A stretch of 64,000 nucleotides of DNA from Parabacteroides distasonis (GCA_021531775.1 JAFBIU010000020.1:1-64000); one strand, 5' to 3'. Shown: positions 1-9,361, counted from the first letter of the stretch. The notes: generated by a model from the sequence alone, not told the origin. Numbers and translations: made by a program.

Positions 1-1563
1 AGTTTTGACCAGATTCGTAATGATGGTTATGTGTATGTAGATAAGACAGCTTTGATCTACCAGTTGGTGACAACCGGCAAGATCTATTTCTTGAGCCGTC
101 CGAGACGGTTCGGAAAGAGTCTGCTTATCTCTACCCTTGAACACTATTTCTTGGGGCACAAGGAACTGTTCAAGGGCTTGGCCATGGAACAGTTGGAACA
201 GGATTGGCTGGAATATCCGGTGTTTCATATTGATTTCAACAATACAGACTTTACACAAGCGGGTAAACTGGCTATGAAAATCAACATCTATCTAACCGAA
301 TGGGAACAGATCTATGGCGCACTTCCTGTTGAAGGCGATTTGGGAGACCGCTTCGCTTACGTACTGGAACAGGCACACAAACAGACGGGCCGACGGGCTG
401 TCGTCTTGGTGGATGAATACGACAAACCGATCTTAGATGTACTGGATTCAGGCTACACGACCCAGCAGAACGGAAAGGAGATCCTGTTGGAAGAGCAGCA
501 TCGGAATATCCTCAAAGGTTTCTATTCCGTCTTCAAAGGGGCTGATGCCCATCTGAAGTTTGTCCTCCTGACAGGTGTCACCAAGTTCTCGCAGGTGAGT
601 GTCTTCAGCGGATTCAACCAGCCGGATGACATCAGTATGGTGGAGGATTATGAAGCTTTATGTGGTATTACGAAAGAGGAACTCTTGACCGTCTTTGCCG
701 AATCCATCCGGGAGTTGGCTCAAAAATGGAAGATTACTGAAGAAGGGGTCAAGACCAAACTGAAACGGCAGTATGATGGCTATCATTTCAGCGAGAACCT
801 GTTGGGTGTCTATAATCCTTTCAGTCTGCTGAATTGTTTCAAGCATAAGAAAATGGCTGACTACTGGTTTGCATCCGGTACCCCTACTTATCTCGTGCGC
901 CTGTTGAGCCATACCCAGGAGCAACTCAACGATATGGTGGGCCAATACTATTTCCCGGAAGAGTTCATCGATTACAAGGCCACCGTAGAACAACCCTTGC
1001 CGATGATCTACCAGAGTGGTTATCTGACTATCAAGGATTATGACCCGGAGATGAACAGTTTCCTGTTGGACTTCCCGAACAACGAAGTGAAAAAGGGCTT
1101 CCTGACGTTAGTGGCGACGGATTACCTGAAACCCAAAGAGCGTGTGATTTCTTGGATACAACAGGCTGTCGAGTCTCTCCGACAAGGAAAGCTCGAACTG
1201 TTCCGCGACCAACTGACAGCTTTCTTGGCCAGTGTGCCCTATTCCATGCGTCGGAAGCAGGACGAACGGGAGTATGAACGTTACTTCCATTACACCTTCT
1301 ACCTGCTGTTGCGCCTGTTGAGTGTCTATATGGTCTATAGTGAGAAGGAACAAAGCCAAGGTCGGGTCGATTGCATTGTGGAGACTCCCGACTACGTCTA
1401 TATCTTCGAGTTCAAATTGGACGGTTCTGCCGAACAAGCTCTCCAGCAGATCAAGGACAAGGGCTATGCCCGTCCCTACCTGTCCGATCCTCGGAAGCTC
1501 TATCAAATTGGCGTCAACTTTTCATCGGAAACGGGAACGATCGAGGGGTTCAACTATGAATAG
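1..1563 (+). CDS. AAA-ATPase / PD-(D/E)XK nuclease family protein, 5' end outside window
   Basis: The reading frame is open from base 1, so the start codon lies before the window and about 520 residues remain. Near residues 33-41 of the fragment is a P-loop-like RPRRFGKSL, followed by VVLVDEYDKP (Walker B type) near residue 135. The C-terminus has the IFEFKLDGSAEQALQQI core of a PD-(D/E)XK nuclease fold. This order is typical of the Bacteroidetes AAA-ATPase-like/DUF1703 family, which often occurs in many copies per genome. Its physiological role is not established; a link to mobile DNA or nucleic-acid processing would be inference. No obvious partner gene lies downstream. Confidence 0.85.
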   Translation, partial: SFDQIRNDGYVYVDKTALIYQLVTTGKIYFLSRPRRFGKSLLISTLEHYFLGHKELFKGLAMEQLEQDWLEYPVFHIDFNNTDFTQAGKLAMKINIYLTEWEQIYGALPVEGDLGDRFAYVLEQAHKQTGRRAVVLVDEYDKPILDVLDSGYTTQQNGKEILLEEQHRNILKGFYSVFKGADAHLKFVLLTGVTKFSQVSVFSGFNQPDDISMVEDYEALCGITKEELLTVFAESIRELAQKWKITEEGVKTKLKRQYDGYHFSENLLGVYNPFSLLNCFKHKKMADYWFASGTPTYLVRLLSHTQEQLNDMVGQYYFPEEFIDYKATVEQPLPMIYQSGYLTIKDYDPEMNSFLLDFPNNEVKKGFLTLVATDYLKPKERVISWIQQAVESLRQGKLELFRDQLTAFLASVPYSMRRKQDEREYERYFHYTFYLLLRLLSVYMVYSEKEQSQGRVDCIVETPDYVYIFEFKLDGSAEQALQQIKDKGYARPYLSDPRKLYQIGVNFSSETGTIEGFNYE

Positions 1564-1617
1564 CCGACATTCTTTTTATAGCTATCGAAGAACCGAAGCG
1601 GATTGAAATATTATTTG

Positions 1618-1625
1618 TAAGTTTG
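1618..1625 (+). promoter_or_regulatory. -7 box TAAGTTTG upstream of the DUF59 gene
   Basis: TAAGTTTG matches the Bacteroidetes -7 consensus TAnnTTTG and lies 22 nt before the ATG at 1648. No good -33 TTG is seen at the usual distance. Confidence 0.5.
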
Positions 1626-1647
1626 CGGGCAAATCAAGAAAAGAAGA

Positions 1648-1965
1648 ATGAAGAACGAATTTCTCCAAATAGAAGAGGCCATCGTGGCCATGCTGAAAAC
1701 AGTATATGATCCTGAGATTCCGGTCAACATCTATGATCTGGGATTGGTCTATAAAGTAGATGTGGATGATCAGAACAATGTACATATAGATATGACCTTG
1801 ACAGCTCCCAACTGTCCCGCTGCCGATTTCATCCTCGAGGATGTACGCATCAAGGTGGAATCAATCAAGGAGGTGAACAGTGTGGAGGTCAATCTGGTGT
1901 TCGAACCGGAGTGGAACAAGGATATGATGACCGAAGAGGCCAAATTGGAACTGGGCTTACTCTGA
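1648..1965 (+). CDS. DUF59 / MIP18-family iron-sulfur assembly protein (SufT-like)
   Basis: This is a 105-residue single-domain protein. It has the family signature YDPEIPVNIYDLGLVY near residues 20-35 and the TLTAPNCPAADFI segment, whose cysteine is the conserved one of the family. DUF59 proteins assist maturation of Fe-S proteins in the cytoplasm, and stand-alone versions are common in Bacteroidetes. No suf genes are adjacent. lpxH follows after only 6 bp, so the two are probably cotranscribed from the promoter at 1618. Confidence 0.88.
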   Translation: MKNEFLQIEEAIVAMLKTVYDPEIPVNIYDLGLVYKVDVDDQNNVHIDMTLTAPNCPAADFILEDVRIKVESIKEVNSVEVNLVFEPEWNKDMMTEEAKLELGLL

Positions 1966-1971
1966 TCGCAC

Positions 1972-2733
1972 ATGGCCAAGATCTATTTTGCTTCGGATGC
2001 CCATTTGGGAGCCAGGTTCCACAGCGACCCATTGGCTGTTGAACAACGGCTGGTGCGTTGGCTGGACCAGATCAAAGCGGATGCCACGGAGGTTTGGTTC
2101 TTGGGCGACATGTTCGACTATTGGTACGAGTATAAGTATGTGGTTCCGAAAGGACATGTACGTTTCTTGGGCAAGTTGGCCGAATTGTCGGATGCCGGCA
2201 TCCAGATTCATCTCTTCACCGGGAACCACGATATTTGGATGTTCGACTACTTACCTCAGGAGATCGGAGCCATCATCCACCGGGAACCGGTCACCGTCGA
2301 TCTGTTAGGGAAACGTTTCTTTCTGGCGCATGGCGATGAGGTGGATACACGTAGCAAGGCGTTCCGGCTGATGCGTTACCTGTTCCGCAACCGCTTCTGC
2401 CAATGGCTCTATGGAGGTATTCATCCCCGCTGGACCTTCGGCTTTGCCTTGGGCTGGTCACTCAGTAGCCGCAAGAAGGGATTGAAGTCACCTATGGAGT
2501 CGGGCGGTTATCAAGGGGAAGCAGGTGAGTACCTGGTACAGTTTGCCAAGTCCTATCTGCAAACCCATCCCGACATCTCCTTTTTCATCTTTGGCCATCG
2601 CCACATCATGCTGGACCTGATGTTGAGCCGTACCAGCCGATTACTGATTGCCGGCGACTGGATGCAACACTTCTCCTACATCTCATGGGATGGCGAGAAC
2701 CTGTTTTTAGATCAGTTCGAAATGGACGAATGA
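1972..2733 (+). CDS. lpxH: UDP-2,3-diacylglucosamine diphosphatase (LpxH-type)
   Basis: The product is a 253-residue calcineurin-like metallophosphoesterase. The metal-binding set is complete: D9-A-H11, G45-D46-x-x-D49, G84-N85-H86-D87, H120 in AHGDE, and GHRH at 208-211. LpxH cleaves UDP-2,3-diacylglucosamine to lipid X in lipid A synthesis at the inner face of the inner membrane. Length and motifs fit LpxH or the closely related LpxH2 used by many Bacteroidetes, and sequence alone does not separate them. It is the last gene before a strong terminator. Confidence 0.85.
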   Translation: MAKIYFASDAHLGARFHSDPLAVEQRLVRWLDQIKADATEVWFLGDMFDYWYEYKYVVPKGHVRFLGKLAELSDAGIQIHLFTGNHDIWMFDYLPQEIGAIIHREPVTVDLLGKRFFLAHGDEVDTRSKAFRLMRYLFRNRFCQWLYGGIHPRWTFGFALGWSLSSRKKGLKSPMESGGYQGEAGEYLVQFAKSYLQTHPDISFFIFGHRHIMLDLMLSRTSRLLIAGDWMQHFSYISWDGENLFLDQFEMDE

Positions 2734-2753
2734 GTCGGCCCCCCTAAAATAGC

Positions 2754-2798
2754 AATGCGGATGCAACCCGAGGGGGAAACATCCGCATTATTATTTTT
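2754..2798 (+). terminator. Intrinsic terminator after lpxH
   Basis: A 10-bp perfect stem (AATGCGGATG / CATCCGCATT) around a 16-nt loop is followed by ATTATTTTTG. It separates the convergent lpxH and pfkA genes. Confidence 0.85.
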
Positions 2799-2812
2799 GT
2801 CAATCCCTTCGA

Positions 2813-3793
2813 TTAGATAGAAGAGATACGCAATGCATTCAACAGATCCGGATTGATCGGCTTATCGTTCTTGATGGCCTTCGAGAAGGGTACATTGACG
2901 ATATGATCGTTTTGGATACCAATCATCACATTCCGCTGTCCGTCCAACAGGGCATCGACAGCTGCCACACCCATACGGGTAGCTAAAATACGGTCTTGTG
3001 CCGACGGCGAACCTCCTCGTTGCAAGTGACCCAAGATAGAGACACGAACATCAAACTGCGGATACTCGTTCTTTACACGTTCGGCAACGCCCATGGCACC
3101 ACCTGTCACATCGCTTTCAGCCACCAGCACGATACTACTGTTCTTGGATTTACGGAAACCGGTTTCGATCATTTCAGCCAACTGGTCCTTCTCCAACGAG
3201 ATCTCCGGAATGATGGCAGCTTCAGCTCCTGACGCAATCGCACCATTCAAAGCCAGGAATCCGGCATCACGACCCATTACCTCGATAAAGAAAAGACGCT
3301 CATGCGAGGTTGCCGTATCGCGAATCTTATCGACACATTCCATGATCGTATTCAAAGCGGTATCGTAACCGATCGTTACGTCTGTACCATACAGGTCATT
3401 GTCGATCGTACCCGGCAGACCCACAATCGGCATGTTGAACTCTTCGGCAAAGATACGGGCACCGGTCAATGAACCGTCACCACCGATCACCACCAATGCA
3501 TCAATACCATGCTCCACCAATTTGTCATGAGCCTGCTTACGGCCTTCGGGTGTCTTGAACTCCATACAACGAGCTGTCTTCAGAATCGTACCACCACGCT
3601 GAATGATATTACTTACATTTTGTGTTTTAAACTCCTCAATTTCATCGGTAATCATACCTTTGTAGCCACGATAGATACCCTTCACTCGGATTCCATTGAA
3701 GATGGCAGCACGTGTCACCGCACGGATCGCTGCGTTCATTCCGGGAGCATCACCTCCGGAAGTTAAAATGCCAATACATTTGATAGCGGCCAT
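2813..3793 (-). CDS. pfkA: ATP-dependent 6-phosphofructokinase
   Basis: The product is 326 residues from the ATG at 3793. An in-frame start nine codons upstream is less likely because a purine-rich AAAAAAGGG sits just before 3793. The enzyme phosphorylates fructose-6-phosphate in glycolysis. It has GGDAPGMN at residues 13-20, [16 protein letters not shown] with the catalytic Asp, the MGR motif and [15 protein letters not shown]. The glycine in GGDG, together with PGTIDND rather than PKTIDND, marks an ATP-using rather than a pyrophosphate-using enzyme. It has its own -7 box and is set off from ispH by 74 bp. Confidence 0.95.
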   Translation of the reverse strand: MAAIKCIGILTSGGDAPGMNAAIRAVTRAAIFNGIRVKGIYRGYKGMITDEIEEFKTQNVSNIIQRGGTILKTARCMEFKTPEGRKQAHDKLVEHGIDALVVIGGDGSLTGARIFAEEFNMPIVGLPGTIDNDLYGTDVTIGYDTALNTIMECVDKIRDTATSHERLFFIEVMGRDAGFLALNGAIASGAEAAIIPEISLEKDQLAEMIETGFRKSKNSSIVLVAESDVTGGAMGVAERVKNEYPQFDVRVSILGHLQRGGSPSAQDRILATRMGVAAVDALLDGQRNVMIGIQNDHIVNVPFSKAIKNDKPINPDLLNALRISSI

Positions 3794-3821
3794 TGATATT
3801 CCCTTTTTTATGTTTTGCAAG

Positions 3822-3829
3822 CAAAAATA
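3822..3829 (-). promoter_or_regulatory. -7 box TATTTTTG for pfkA
   Basis: On the minus strand TATTTTTG (TAnnTTTG type) lies 28 nt before the pfkA start and downstream of the ispH stop, so pfkA can be expressed on its own. Confidence 0.5.
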
Positions 3830-3867
3830 CGAAAAGTATCAGTACAGTGCATACTCCAAAAGCCTTT

Positions 3868-4746
3868 TTATTTTGGCTGTGGGTGATTAATTGCCCGAAC
3901 ACGGTCGGCTACTGCCTCCATCAACCATTTGGGCGTAGAGGTGGCTCCACAGATACCGACCCGTTCAACACCGGCCGGCAACGGATCTTGTACCTCCGAA
4001 GCATCCGAAATAAAAACCGTATGGGCATTGGCTTTCAGACACTCATCGAACAGCATCTTGCCATTGGAACTCTTCTTACCTGCCACGAAATAGACCCAAT
4101 CGTGTTGCGAAGCAAAGGCCTTGATATTGTGTAAGCGGTTTGCCACTTGCCGACAGATGGTATCGTGATAGGCAAACTCCACACCGGGAGCAATCCGTTG
4201 CTGGATCTCACTGACGATCTTCCGGAAGCCATCCAACGACTTGGTGGTTTGCGAAAAAAGGCTGATGCCTTGCTGGAAATCCAACCGGTCCAAATCCTCC
4301 GGTTTCTCGACCACAATGGCGGTTCCTTCGGTCTGCCCGACCAGACCATTCACTTCGGCATGTCCCTTTTTGCCATAGATCACCAATTGAGTTCCCTTCG
4401 AACGGGTCTCCAAGTAGCATTTGTGAATCTTTCGTTGCAACCGGAGTACCACCGGACAGGTGGCATCCACAATGGTGATCCGATTCTGCTGGGCTACCTG
4501 ATAGGTCGAGGGCGGCTCACCATGGGCACGCAAGAGCACCTTGCAATCCTTCAATCGTGCAAACTCCTCGTGTTCGATGGTGCAGAGACCCCGTTGTTGC
4601 AACCGCTCCACCTCCAAGCTATTGTGTACGATGTCCCCCAAGCAATAGAGGGTCTTGCTCGTTTTCAATTCCCGTTCGGCACTCTCAATGGCATTGACGA
4701 CCCCAAAGCAGAATCCCGAATCCTTGTCAATCTCAACTTCGATCAT
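3868..4746 (-). CDS. ispH: 4-hydroxy-3-methylbut-2-enyl diphosphate reductase
   Basis: The product is a 292-residue [4Fe-4S] enzyme for the last step of the MEP isoprenoid pathway, making IPP and DMAPP. The three cluster cysteines are visible at C13 (GFCFGV), C97 (DATCPVV) and C198 (DTICRQ). Substrate-binding H41, H75 (RAHGEPP) and the catalytic glutamate E131 in GHAEVNG are also present. The gene follows cmk after 5 bp, so porQ-cmk-ispH is one minus-strand operon. As I recall it, the same gene order occurs in Porphyromonas. Confidence 0.97.
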   Translation of the reverse strand: MIEVEIDKDSGFCFGVVNAIESAERELKTSKTLYCLGDIVHNSLEVERLQQRGLCTIEHEEFARLKDCKVLLRAHGEPPSTYQVAQQNRITIVDATCPVVLRLQRKIHKCYLETRSKGTQLVIYGKKGHAEVNGLVGQTEGTAIVVEKPEDLDRLDFQQGISLFSQTTKSLDGFRKIVSEIQQRIAPGVEFAYHDTICRQVANRLHNIKAFASQHDWVYFVAGKKSSNGKMLFDECLKANAHTVFISDASEVQDPLPAGVERVGICGATSTPKWLMEAVADRVRAINHPQPK

Positions 4747-4751
4747 ATATT

Positions 4752-5447
4752 TTATGCCTCTTCATCGACCACTTCGTGGAACTGAGCCAACAACCAGGCC
4801 TTCTGTTCCGGAATGGTCATGTTTGAATTGTCCAATACACGCGCATCTTCGGCCTGACGCAACGGTCCTACCTCGCGATGCGTATCCAGATAATCCCGCT
4901 TGCGGATGTTGGCCAAGACCTCTTCGTAGGAAGCGGATTCTCCCTTGGCCTGTAGTTCGGCCATGCGACGTTGCGCACGCACTTCAGGCGAAGCGGTAAT
5001 GAAAAACTTCAACTCTGCATCGGGAAAGACGACGGTTCCGATGTCTCGTCCATCCATCACGACCCCTTTCGCCCGGCCCATCTCCTGCTGTTTGGCCACC
5101 AAAGCCTCCCGCACAAAGCCCAAGGCAGCCACCTGACTCACATGATCGGCCACCTCCATACCACGGATCTCCTGTTCCACACAGAGGCCGTTCAGATAGG
5201 TATCGGGGCGACCGGTCGCTTCATTCGGGCGGAAAGCAATCTGGATGTCTGGCAAGGCCTGCTTCAAAGCAGCCTCCTGAATCGTGTCGCCCTCGAAGAG
5301 GTGGTGACGCAAGGCATAGAGCGTCACGGCCCGATACATCGCACCGGTATCAATATAGGTATAGCCAATCTCACGGGCCAGATCTTTCGCCATCGTACTT
5401 TTGCCACTGGATGAATGGCCGTCAATTGCAATCGTAATCGTTTTCAT
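4752..5447 (-). CDS. cmk: (d)CMP kinase
   Basis: This is a 231-residue P-loop kinase that phosphorylates CMP and d[11 protein letters not shown] at residues 10-17 is the Walker A motif. [16 protein letters not shown] and [25 protein letters not shown] are the characteristic CMP-binding segments. It is located 19 bp after porQ and 5 bp before ispH in the same operon. Nothing is missing from the family pattern. Confidence 0.96.
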   Translation of the reverse strand: MKTITIAIDGHSSSGKSTMAKDLAREIGYTYIDTGAMYRAVTLYALRHHLFEGDTIQEAALKQALPDIQIAFRPNEATGRPDTYLNGLCVEQEIRGMEVADHVSQVAALGFVREALVAKQQEMGRAKGVVMDGRDIGTVVFPDAELKFFITASPEVRAQRRMAELQAKGESASYEEVLANIRKRDYLDTHREVGPLRQAEDARVLDNSNMTIPEQKAWLLAQFHEVVDEEA

Positions 5448-5466
5448 ACATTATATATATTATAGT

Positions 5467-6465
5467 CTATAGTCGGAAATCTTGGAGCGAGAGGGAAAGG
5501 CTCAACATCAACGAGAGTGCCGACGGATGGTATTTGGCCATCGAGACACCTATGTCAAACATCTTCAGCTTCAAACCGGCTCCTGCGGTAAAACCGGCCA
5601 GTCCGTTGCTGCCGCGCAACTTCAGGTCGTAATGCGCCTTGGGATTGAAGCCGACACCCAACCAGAAATGGTCGGAAGGCAGGAAATCGACCCCCACCAG
5701 CAGATGCTTGAACAGTCGTTTGGTGAAGTTGTCCCCTTCCCCCTCCAAAGCTGTCCGATCGTCCGCATCGAACTTCCAGCGGTTCAGATATTGGGCGGTC
5801 AACGAGAAGCGGATAGGCGCATGGTTCATCCGTTTGGAAATACCCACCTGAATGTCCCATGGCATCTTCTGCCGTTCATCGTTGTAGGCCTTCAACTGGG
5901 CTCCCACATTCTTCAGCACAATACCGGCTGAGAATCCTTGATCAGCCTGGTAGTAACTCAAACCGGCATCGAAGCAGAGACCGATGGAGGTATAGTCGGC
6001 CCACGAAGAGTAGAGAAACTTCATGGAGAGTGCTCCCCGCCAATGGGGGTTCAGGTCGCGGGAATAGAACCCCTGCAGGGCGATGTCCTTGGCCGATACG
6101 TTGCCCAATACTACATTCTCGGAGGTCACCTCCCGAATGTCGCCATAACCCATGAAGGAGGCACCTACCGCCCAGGCTGCACTGTCGCCCGCCGCTTTGG
6201 CAAAGACGGCACTCCCGGCATTGATGTCAGAGATGTAGTTGAGATAATTCAGGTTGACCATCTTGTCCATCTCCGCCCCTAACAAGGCCGGATTGTGGAA
6301 GATCAACGACGGATCGGTCTCGACCAGCGATACCGTATGTCCGCCCAAGGCATTGGCACGGGCCGAAGCGGGCAGGCGCAAGAAGGTAAAAGCCTCATCG
6401 CCCACCTGGGCAAAGGCGGCAGAAACCCAAAAAGAGAGGAGCCATATAAACAGTTTATTTCCCAT
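5467..6465 (-). CDS. porQ: PorQ-like type IX secretion system outer-membrane protein
   Basis: The product is 332 residues with a signal peptide ending near AFAQ (residue 20). It opens with the family signature FTFLRLPASARANALGGHTVS and continues as alternating beta-strands expected of an outer-membrane barrel. PorQ anchors or supports the attachment complex of the type IX secretion system, which exports proteins with a C-terminal sorting domain. The sorting-domain remnant at 46854 is therefore of interest. The gene starts an operon with cmk and ispH. The identification rests on the N-terminal signature, length and gene order. Confidence 0.82.
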   Translation of the reverse strand: MGNKLFIWLLSFWVSAAFAQVGDEAFTFLRLPASARANALGGHTVSLVETDPSLIFHNPALLGAEMDKMVNLNYLNYISDINAGSAVFAKAAGDSAAWAVGASFMGYGDIREVTSENVVLGNVSAKDIALQGFYSRDLNPHWRGALSMKFLYSSWADYTSIGLCFDAGLSYYQADQGFSAGIVLKNVGAQLKAYNDERQKMPWDIQVGISKRMNHAPIRFSLTAQYLNRWKFDADDRTALEGEGDNFTKRLFKHLLVGVDFLPSDHFWLGVGFNPKAHYDLKLRGSNGLAGFTAGAGLKLKMFDIGVSMAKYHPSALSLMLSLSLSLQDFRL

Positions 6466-6483
6466 ATTCGATCAAATTCTCGT

Positions 6484-6491
6484 CAAAAGTA
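6484..6491 (-). promoter_or_regulatory. -7 box TACTTTTG for porQ-cmk-ispH
   Basis: The minus-strand TACTTTTG lies 18 nt before the porQ start, in the divergent porQ/tonB intergenic region. Confidence 0.5.
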
Positions 6492-6554
6492 CATTTTTCC
6501 ATTCAAGAGAACGAAAAAAAAGCAGAAAAGGTATATGCATTCTGAAAATATTCG

Positions 6555-6562
6555 TATTTTTG
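6555..6562 (+). promoter_or_regulatory. -7 box TATTTTTG for tonB
   Basis: TATTTTTG lies 38 nt before the tonB start, divergent from the porQ promoter. Confidence 0.5.
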
Positions 6563-6600
6563 TGCGATAGAAAAGCACATATCATTTAAAATAATAAAGT

Positions 6601-7293
6601 ATGGAAATTAAGAAATCACCGAAAGCGGACTTAGAGAGAGGTAAAACTCTAAGTATCCTGATGGGTTTCGTAGTGGGCTTGGCTGTACTGTTCGTGGGCT
6701 TTGAATGGTCTGACAGTGAAGTGCAGGTGGCTACAGAAAGTGATCAGGTAGCGGACATCATCGCTGAGGAAGAAGTGGAAATCACGAGACCGGAGAATAC
6801 GCCTCCTCCCCCTCCTCCTCCTCCAGCACCTGTCGTAACTGAAGTGTTGAACGTTGTGGAAGATGACGTTGAACTGGAACAGCAAGACATCTTGAGTTCT
6901 GAGGATAGTCAGGACGCTGTACAGCAGGAAACATTCATTGCTCCGGCTGTTGTGGAAGAAGAAGAGGAATCATCTCAGACGATCTTTACGGTCGTAGAAG
7001 AGATGCCGGACTTCCCCGGTGGACAGGCAGAATTGTTGAAGTTCATCGCCAAGTCTATCAAGTATCCGGTAATCGCTCAGGAAAACGGTATCCAAGGTCG
7101 TGTAATCTGTGCGTTCGTGGTTAACAAGGACGGTTCTGTAGTAGATGCAGAGGTGCTTCGTGGTGTTGACCCCTCATTGGACAAAGAGGCTCTCCGTGTG
7201 ATCGGTACCATGCCGAAGTGGAAGCCCGGTAAGCAGAGAGGTAAACCCGTACGTGTTAAGTACACCGTGCCTATCACGTTTAGATTACAGTAA
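6601..7293 (+). CDS. tonB: Energy transducer TonB
   Basis: The product is 230 residues: a short cytoplasmic N-terminus, one membrane helix (about residues 19-36), an acidic and proline-rich periplasmic spacer with a run of eight prolines near residue 66, and a C-terminal TonB domain from about residue 140. That domain has the FPGGQAELLKFIAKSIKYP opening and the GxVxCxFVVNKDGSV core. TonB carries proton-motive energy from ExbB/ExbD to outer-membrane receptors. The exbB-exbD genes are about 2 kb downstream, separated by a terminator and two other genes. Confidence 0.93.
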   Translation: MEIKKSPKADLERGKTLSILMGFVVGLAVLFVGFEWSDSEVQVATESDQVADIIAEEEVEITRPENTPPPPPPPPAPVVTEVLNVVEDDVELEQQDILSSEDSQDAVQQETFIAPAVVEEEEESSQTIFTVVEEMPDFPGGQAELLKFIAKSIKYPVIAQENGIQGRVICAFVVNKDGSVVDAEVLRGVDPSLDKEALRVIGTMPKWKPGKQRGKPVRVKYTVPITFRLQ

Positions 7294-7308
7294 TCCGAAT
7301 GAATTAGT

Positions 7309-7335
7309 AAAAGGCTGCTTCGGCAGCCTTTTTTA
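7309..7335 (+). terminator. Intrinsic terminator after tonB
   Basis: An 8-bp perfect stem AAGGCTGC/GCAGCCTT is closed by a stable TTCG tetraloop and followed by a T run. Confidence 0.93.
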
Positions 7336-7365
7336 TTATCTCAGTCAAATCAAATTGTTTCTGTT

Positions 7366-8343
7366 ATGTACACATTTGAATCGATTCTGAAAACGATCGA
7401 AACAGCATTGGGCCAGCTGCAATTCACAACTCCTCCAGCCAGCTTGTACGAACCCGTCAGCTACATCCTGTCGTTAGGCGGCAAGCGCATCCGACCGGCA
7501 CTCGTGTTGATGGCCTATAATATATATAAGGTAGAAGATCTGACTCCGGCCATCCGGACGGCTTTGGGTCTGGAGGTATTTCACAACTTCACCTTGCTGC
7601 ATGACGACCTCATGGACAAAGCCGACAAACGACGTAACAAGCCGACCGTCCATCAAGTATGGAACGACAACACCGCCATCCTCTCGGGCGATGCCATGCT
7701 GATCGAAGCCTATCGACTGATCGGGGCTACCGATCCGGTTCACTTGAAACCGATCTTGGACCTCTTCACCCAGACGGCTGCCGAGATTTGTGGCGGACAG
7801 CAATACGACATGGAGTTTGAGCAACAACTCGACGTGACAGAAGCGGAATACATTGAGATGATCCGATTGAAGACGGCCGTCCTGTTGGCCTGCTGTCTGA
7901 AGAGCGGAGCCCTGTTGGCGGATGCACCGGACGCTGAGGCGGAGGCCCTCTATCAGATCGGTATCCACATCGGTTTGGCCTTCCAGCTGCAAGACGACCT
8001 GTTGGACATCTATGGAGATCCGGCCACCTTCGGCAAGAATATCGGGGGAGACATCCTTTGTAACAAGAAGACCATCTTCTTGGTCAATGCCCTCAAACAG
8101 GCTTCGGAAGAGCAACGGGCAGAACTGTTGGACTGGATGGCAAAGGAGGAATATAATCCGGCAGCCAAGATCGCCCACTTCACCGCCTTGTACAATACCC
8201 TGGGATTGAAAGCCCAGGTGGAGGCTCAGATTTCGGACTATTTCGATCGTGCCATGGGTTACTTTAACCAGTTGCAGGTGGCTCCGGAACGTTTGGAGGT
8301 ATTGAAAGAGATTTGTCACCGGCTCATGCATCGTCAATCATAA
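7366..8343 (+). CDS. Polyprenyl synthetase family protein (trans-prenyltransferase)
   Basis: The product is 325 residues. It condenses isopentenyl diphosphate onto an allylic diphosphate to make linear prenyl diphosphates for quinones or other lipids. The substrate loop LGGKRIRPAL is at residues 38-46. The two Mg-binding aspartate motifs are DDLMD (80-84) and DDLLD (210-214), the latter followed by FGKNIGGDILCNKKTIFL. Product chain length (FPP, GGPP or longer) cannot be read safely from sequence. tatD starts 1 bp after the stop, so the two form a coupled pair. Confidence 0.92.
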   Translation: MYTFESILKTIETALGQLQFTTPPASLYEPVSYILSLGGKRIRPALVLMAYNIYKVEDLTPAIRTALGLEVFHNFTLLHDDLMDKADKRRNKPTVHQVWNDNTAILSGDAMLIEAYRLIGATDPVHLKPILDLFTQTAAEICGGQQYDMEFEQQLDVTEAEYIEMIRLKTAVLLACCLKSGALLADAPDAEAEALYQIGIHIGLAFQLQDDLLDIYGDPATFGKNIGGDILCNKKTIFLVNALKQASEEQRAELLDWMAKEEYNPAAKIAHFTALYNTLGLKAQVEAQISDYFDRAMGYFNQLQVAPERLEVLKEICHRLMHRQS

Positions 8344-8344
8344 T

Positions 8345-9130
8345 ATGGGACTGATCGATACACATTGTCACCTCTATCTGGAGGATTTTGATCCGGAACA
8401 GGAACAGCTCATCGAAGAGGCGAAAGCATCGGGAATCGAACGGCTGCTCATGCCGAATGTCGATCTCACCACGATCGACCGGATGCATGCGCTGTGTGAC
8501 CAACATCCCGACTTTACGCTTCCGATGATGGGATTCCATCCGACCAGCGTCGATGAGCACTATGCCGAGGCATTACGAATCACAGAACAATGGTTGGGCA
8601 AGCGCGCCTATTGTGCCATAGGGGAGATCGGTATCGACCTCTATTGGGACAAGACCTACCTGAAAGAGCAACAAGAGGTCTTCGAAGAGCAACTGCGATG
8701 GAGTATCGACCTGGATCTGCCCGTGGCCATCCATACCCGTGAAGCCTACCCGGAAGTGCTCAACTGTATATATAAGGTAGGAGCCGATCGGCTGTATGGA
8801 GTGTTCCACAGCTTTACCGGCACGCGTGAAGAGCTGGACGAGGTGGAAAAGTTGTCCCGTTTCATGATTGGCATCAATGGGGTGGTCACCTTCAAGAATG
8901 CACATCTGGACGAACGGATCCAGGATTTTCCGCTCGACCGGATCCTGTTAGAGACCGATGCACCCTACCTTTCACCGGTTCCCTACCGCGGAAAACGGAA
9001 CCTGCCGGTCTATATTTGGAAAACAGCCGAAAAACTGGGTAACATCTGGAACCTGCCCACTGAACGGATCGTGGAAGCAACGCAAAAGAATGCGATTCGA
9101 CAGTTCAAGTTGGCTCAATTCGACCGATAA
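8345..9130 (+). CDS. TatD family metal-dependent hydrolase
   Basis: This is a 261-residue TIM-barrel metallohydrolase. The opening IDTHCHLYLEDFD carries the HxH metal site. GEIGIDLYWD gives the bridging Glu, IHTREAY and FHSFTG give histidines, and ETDAPYLSPVPYRGKRN gives the conserved Asp. The TatD family includes 3'-5' DNases and a D-aminoacyl-tRNA-deacylase-like activity, so the exact substrate is open. It is translationally close-coupled to the prenyl synthase, a juxtaposition with no clear functional meaning. Confidence 0.92.
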   Translation: MGLIDTHCHLYLEDFDPEQEQLIEEAKASGIERLLMPNVDLTTIDRMHALCDQHPDFTLPMMGFHPTSVDEHYAEALRITEQWLGKRAYCAIGEIGIDLYWDKTYLKEQQEVFEEQLRWSIDLDLPVAIHTREAYPEVLNCIYKVGADRLYGVFHSFTGTREELDEVEKLSRFMIGINGVVTFKNAHLDERIQDFPLDRILLETDAPYLSPVPYRGKRNLPVYIWKTAEKLGNIWNLPTERIVEATQKNAIRQFKLAQFDR

Positions 9131-9196
9131 TTGATTTTTTTGGGCTGAAAAGAAAAATTATCGAACGATTATGATGGTTATGTCAATCAAAAAGTA

Positions 9197-9204
9197 TAGA
9201 TTTG
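9197..9204 (+). promoter_or_regulatory. -7 box TAGATTTG upstream of tRNA-Ser
   Basis: TAGATTTG fits TAnnTTTG and lies 66 nt before the tRNA gene. It is the only such box seen in this spacer. The remainder of 9131-9270 is AT-rich with nothing else recognisable. Confidence 0.35.
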
Positions 9205-9270
9205 TGCACTGAAACGTACGTCCAAGTAAAGGATTCGTCAGAAACACTTATTTGAAGAATAAAGTTGTTT

Positions 9271-9361
9271 GGAGAGATGCTCGAGTGGTTGAAGAGGCAC
9301 GCCTGGAAAGCGTGTATACGCCTAAAGCGTATCGCGGGTTCGAATCCCGCTCTCTCCGCCA
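9271..9361 (+). tRNA. tRNA-Ser (anticodon GGA), CCA encoded
   Basis: The acceptor stem is GGAGAGA/TCTCTCC, with discriminator G and an encoded CCA at 9359-9361. The anticodon arm is CACGC-CTGGAAA-GCGTG, so the anticodon is GGA and reads UCC/UCU. A long variable arm (TACGC-CTAAA-GCGTA) marks a class II serine tRNA. The T arm is GCGGG-TTCGAAT-CCCGC. All stems pair perfectly. It is a stand-alone tRNA, and no integrase lies beside it. Confidence 0.97.

Noticed and set aside
7474-8337. 287-codon ORF antisense to the polyprenyl synthase
   Set aside because: The sense strand has all catalytic motifs of the synthase; the antisense frame is open because of codon bias.
9271-9361. tRNA-Ser as an integration site of a mobile element
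   Set aside because: No integrase, no direct repeat of the tRNA 3' end and only housekeeping genes on both sides.
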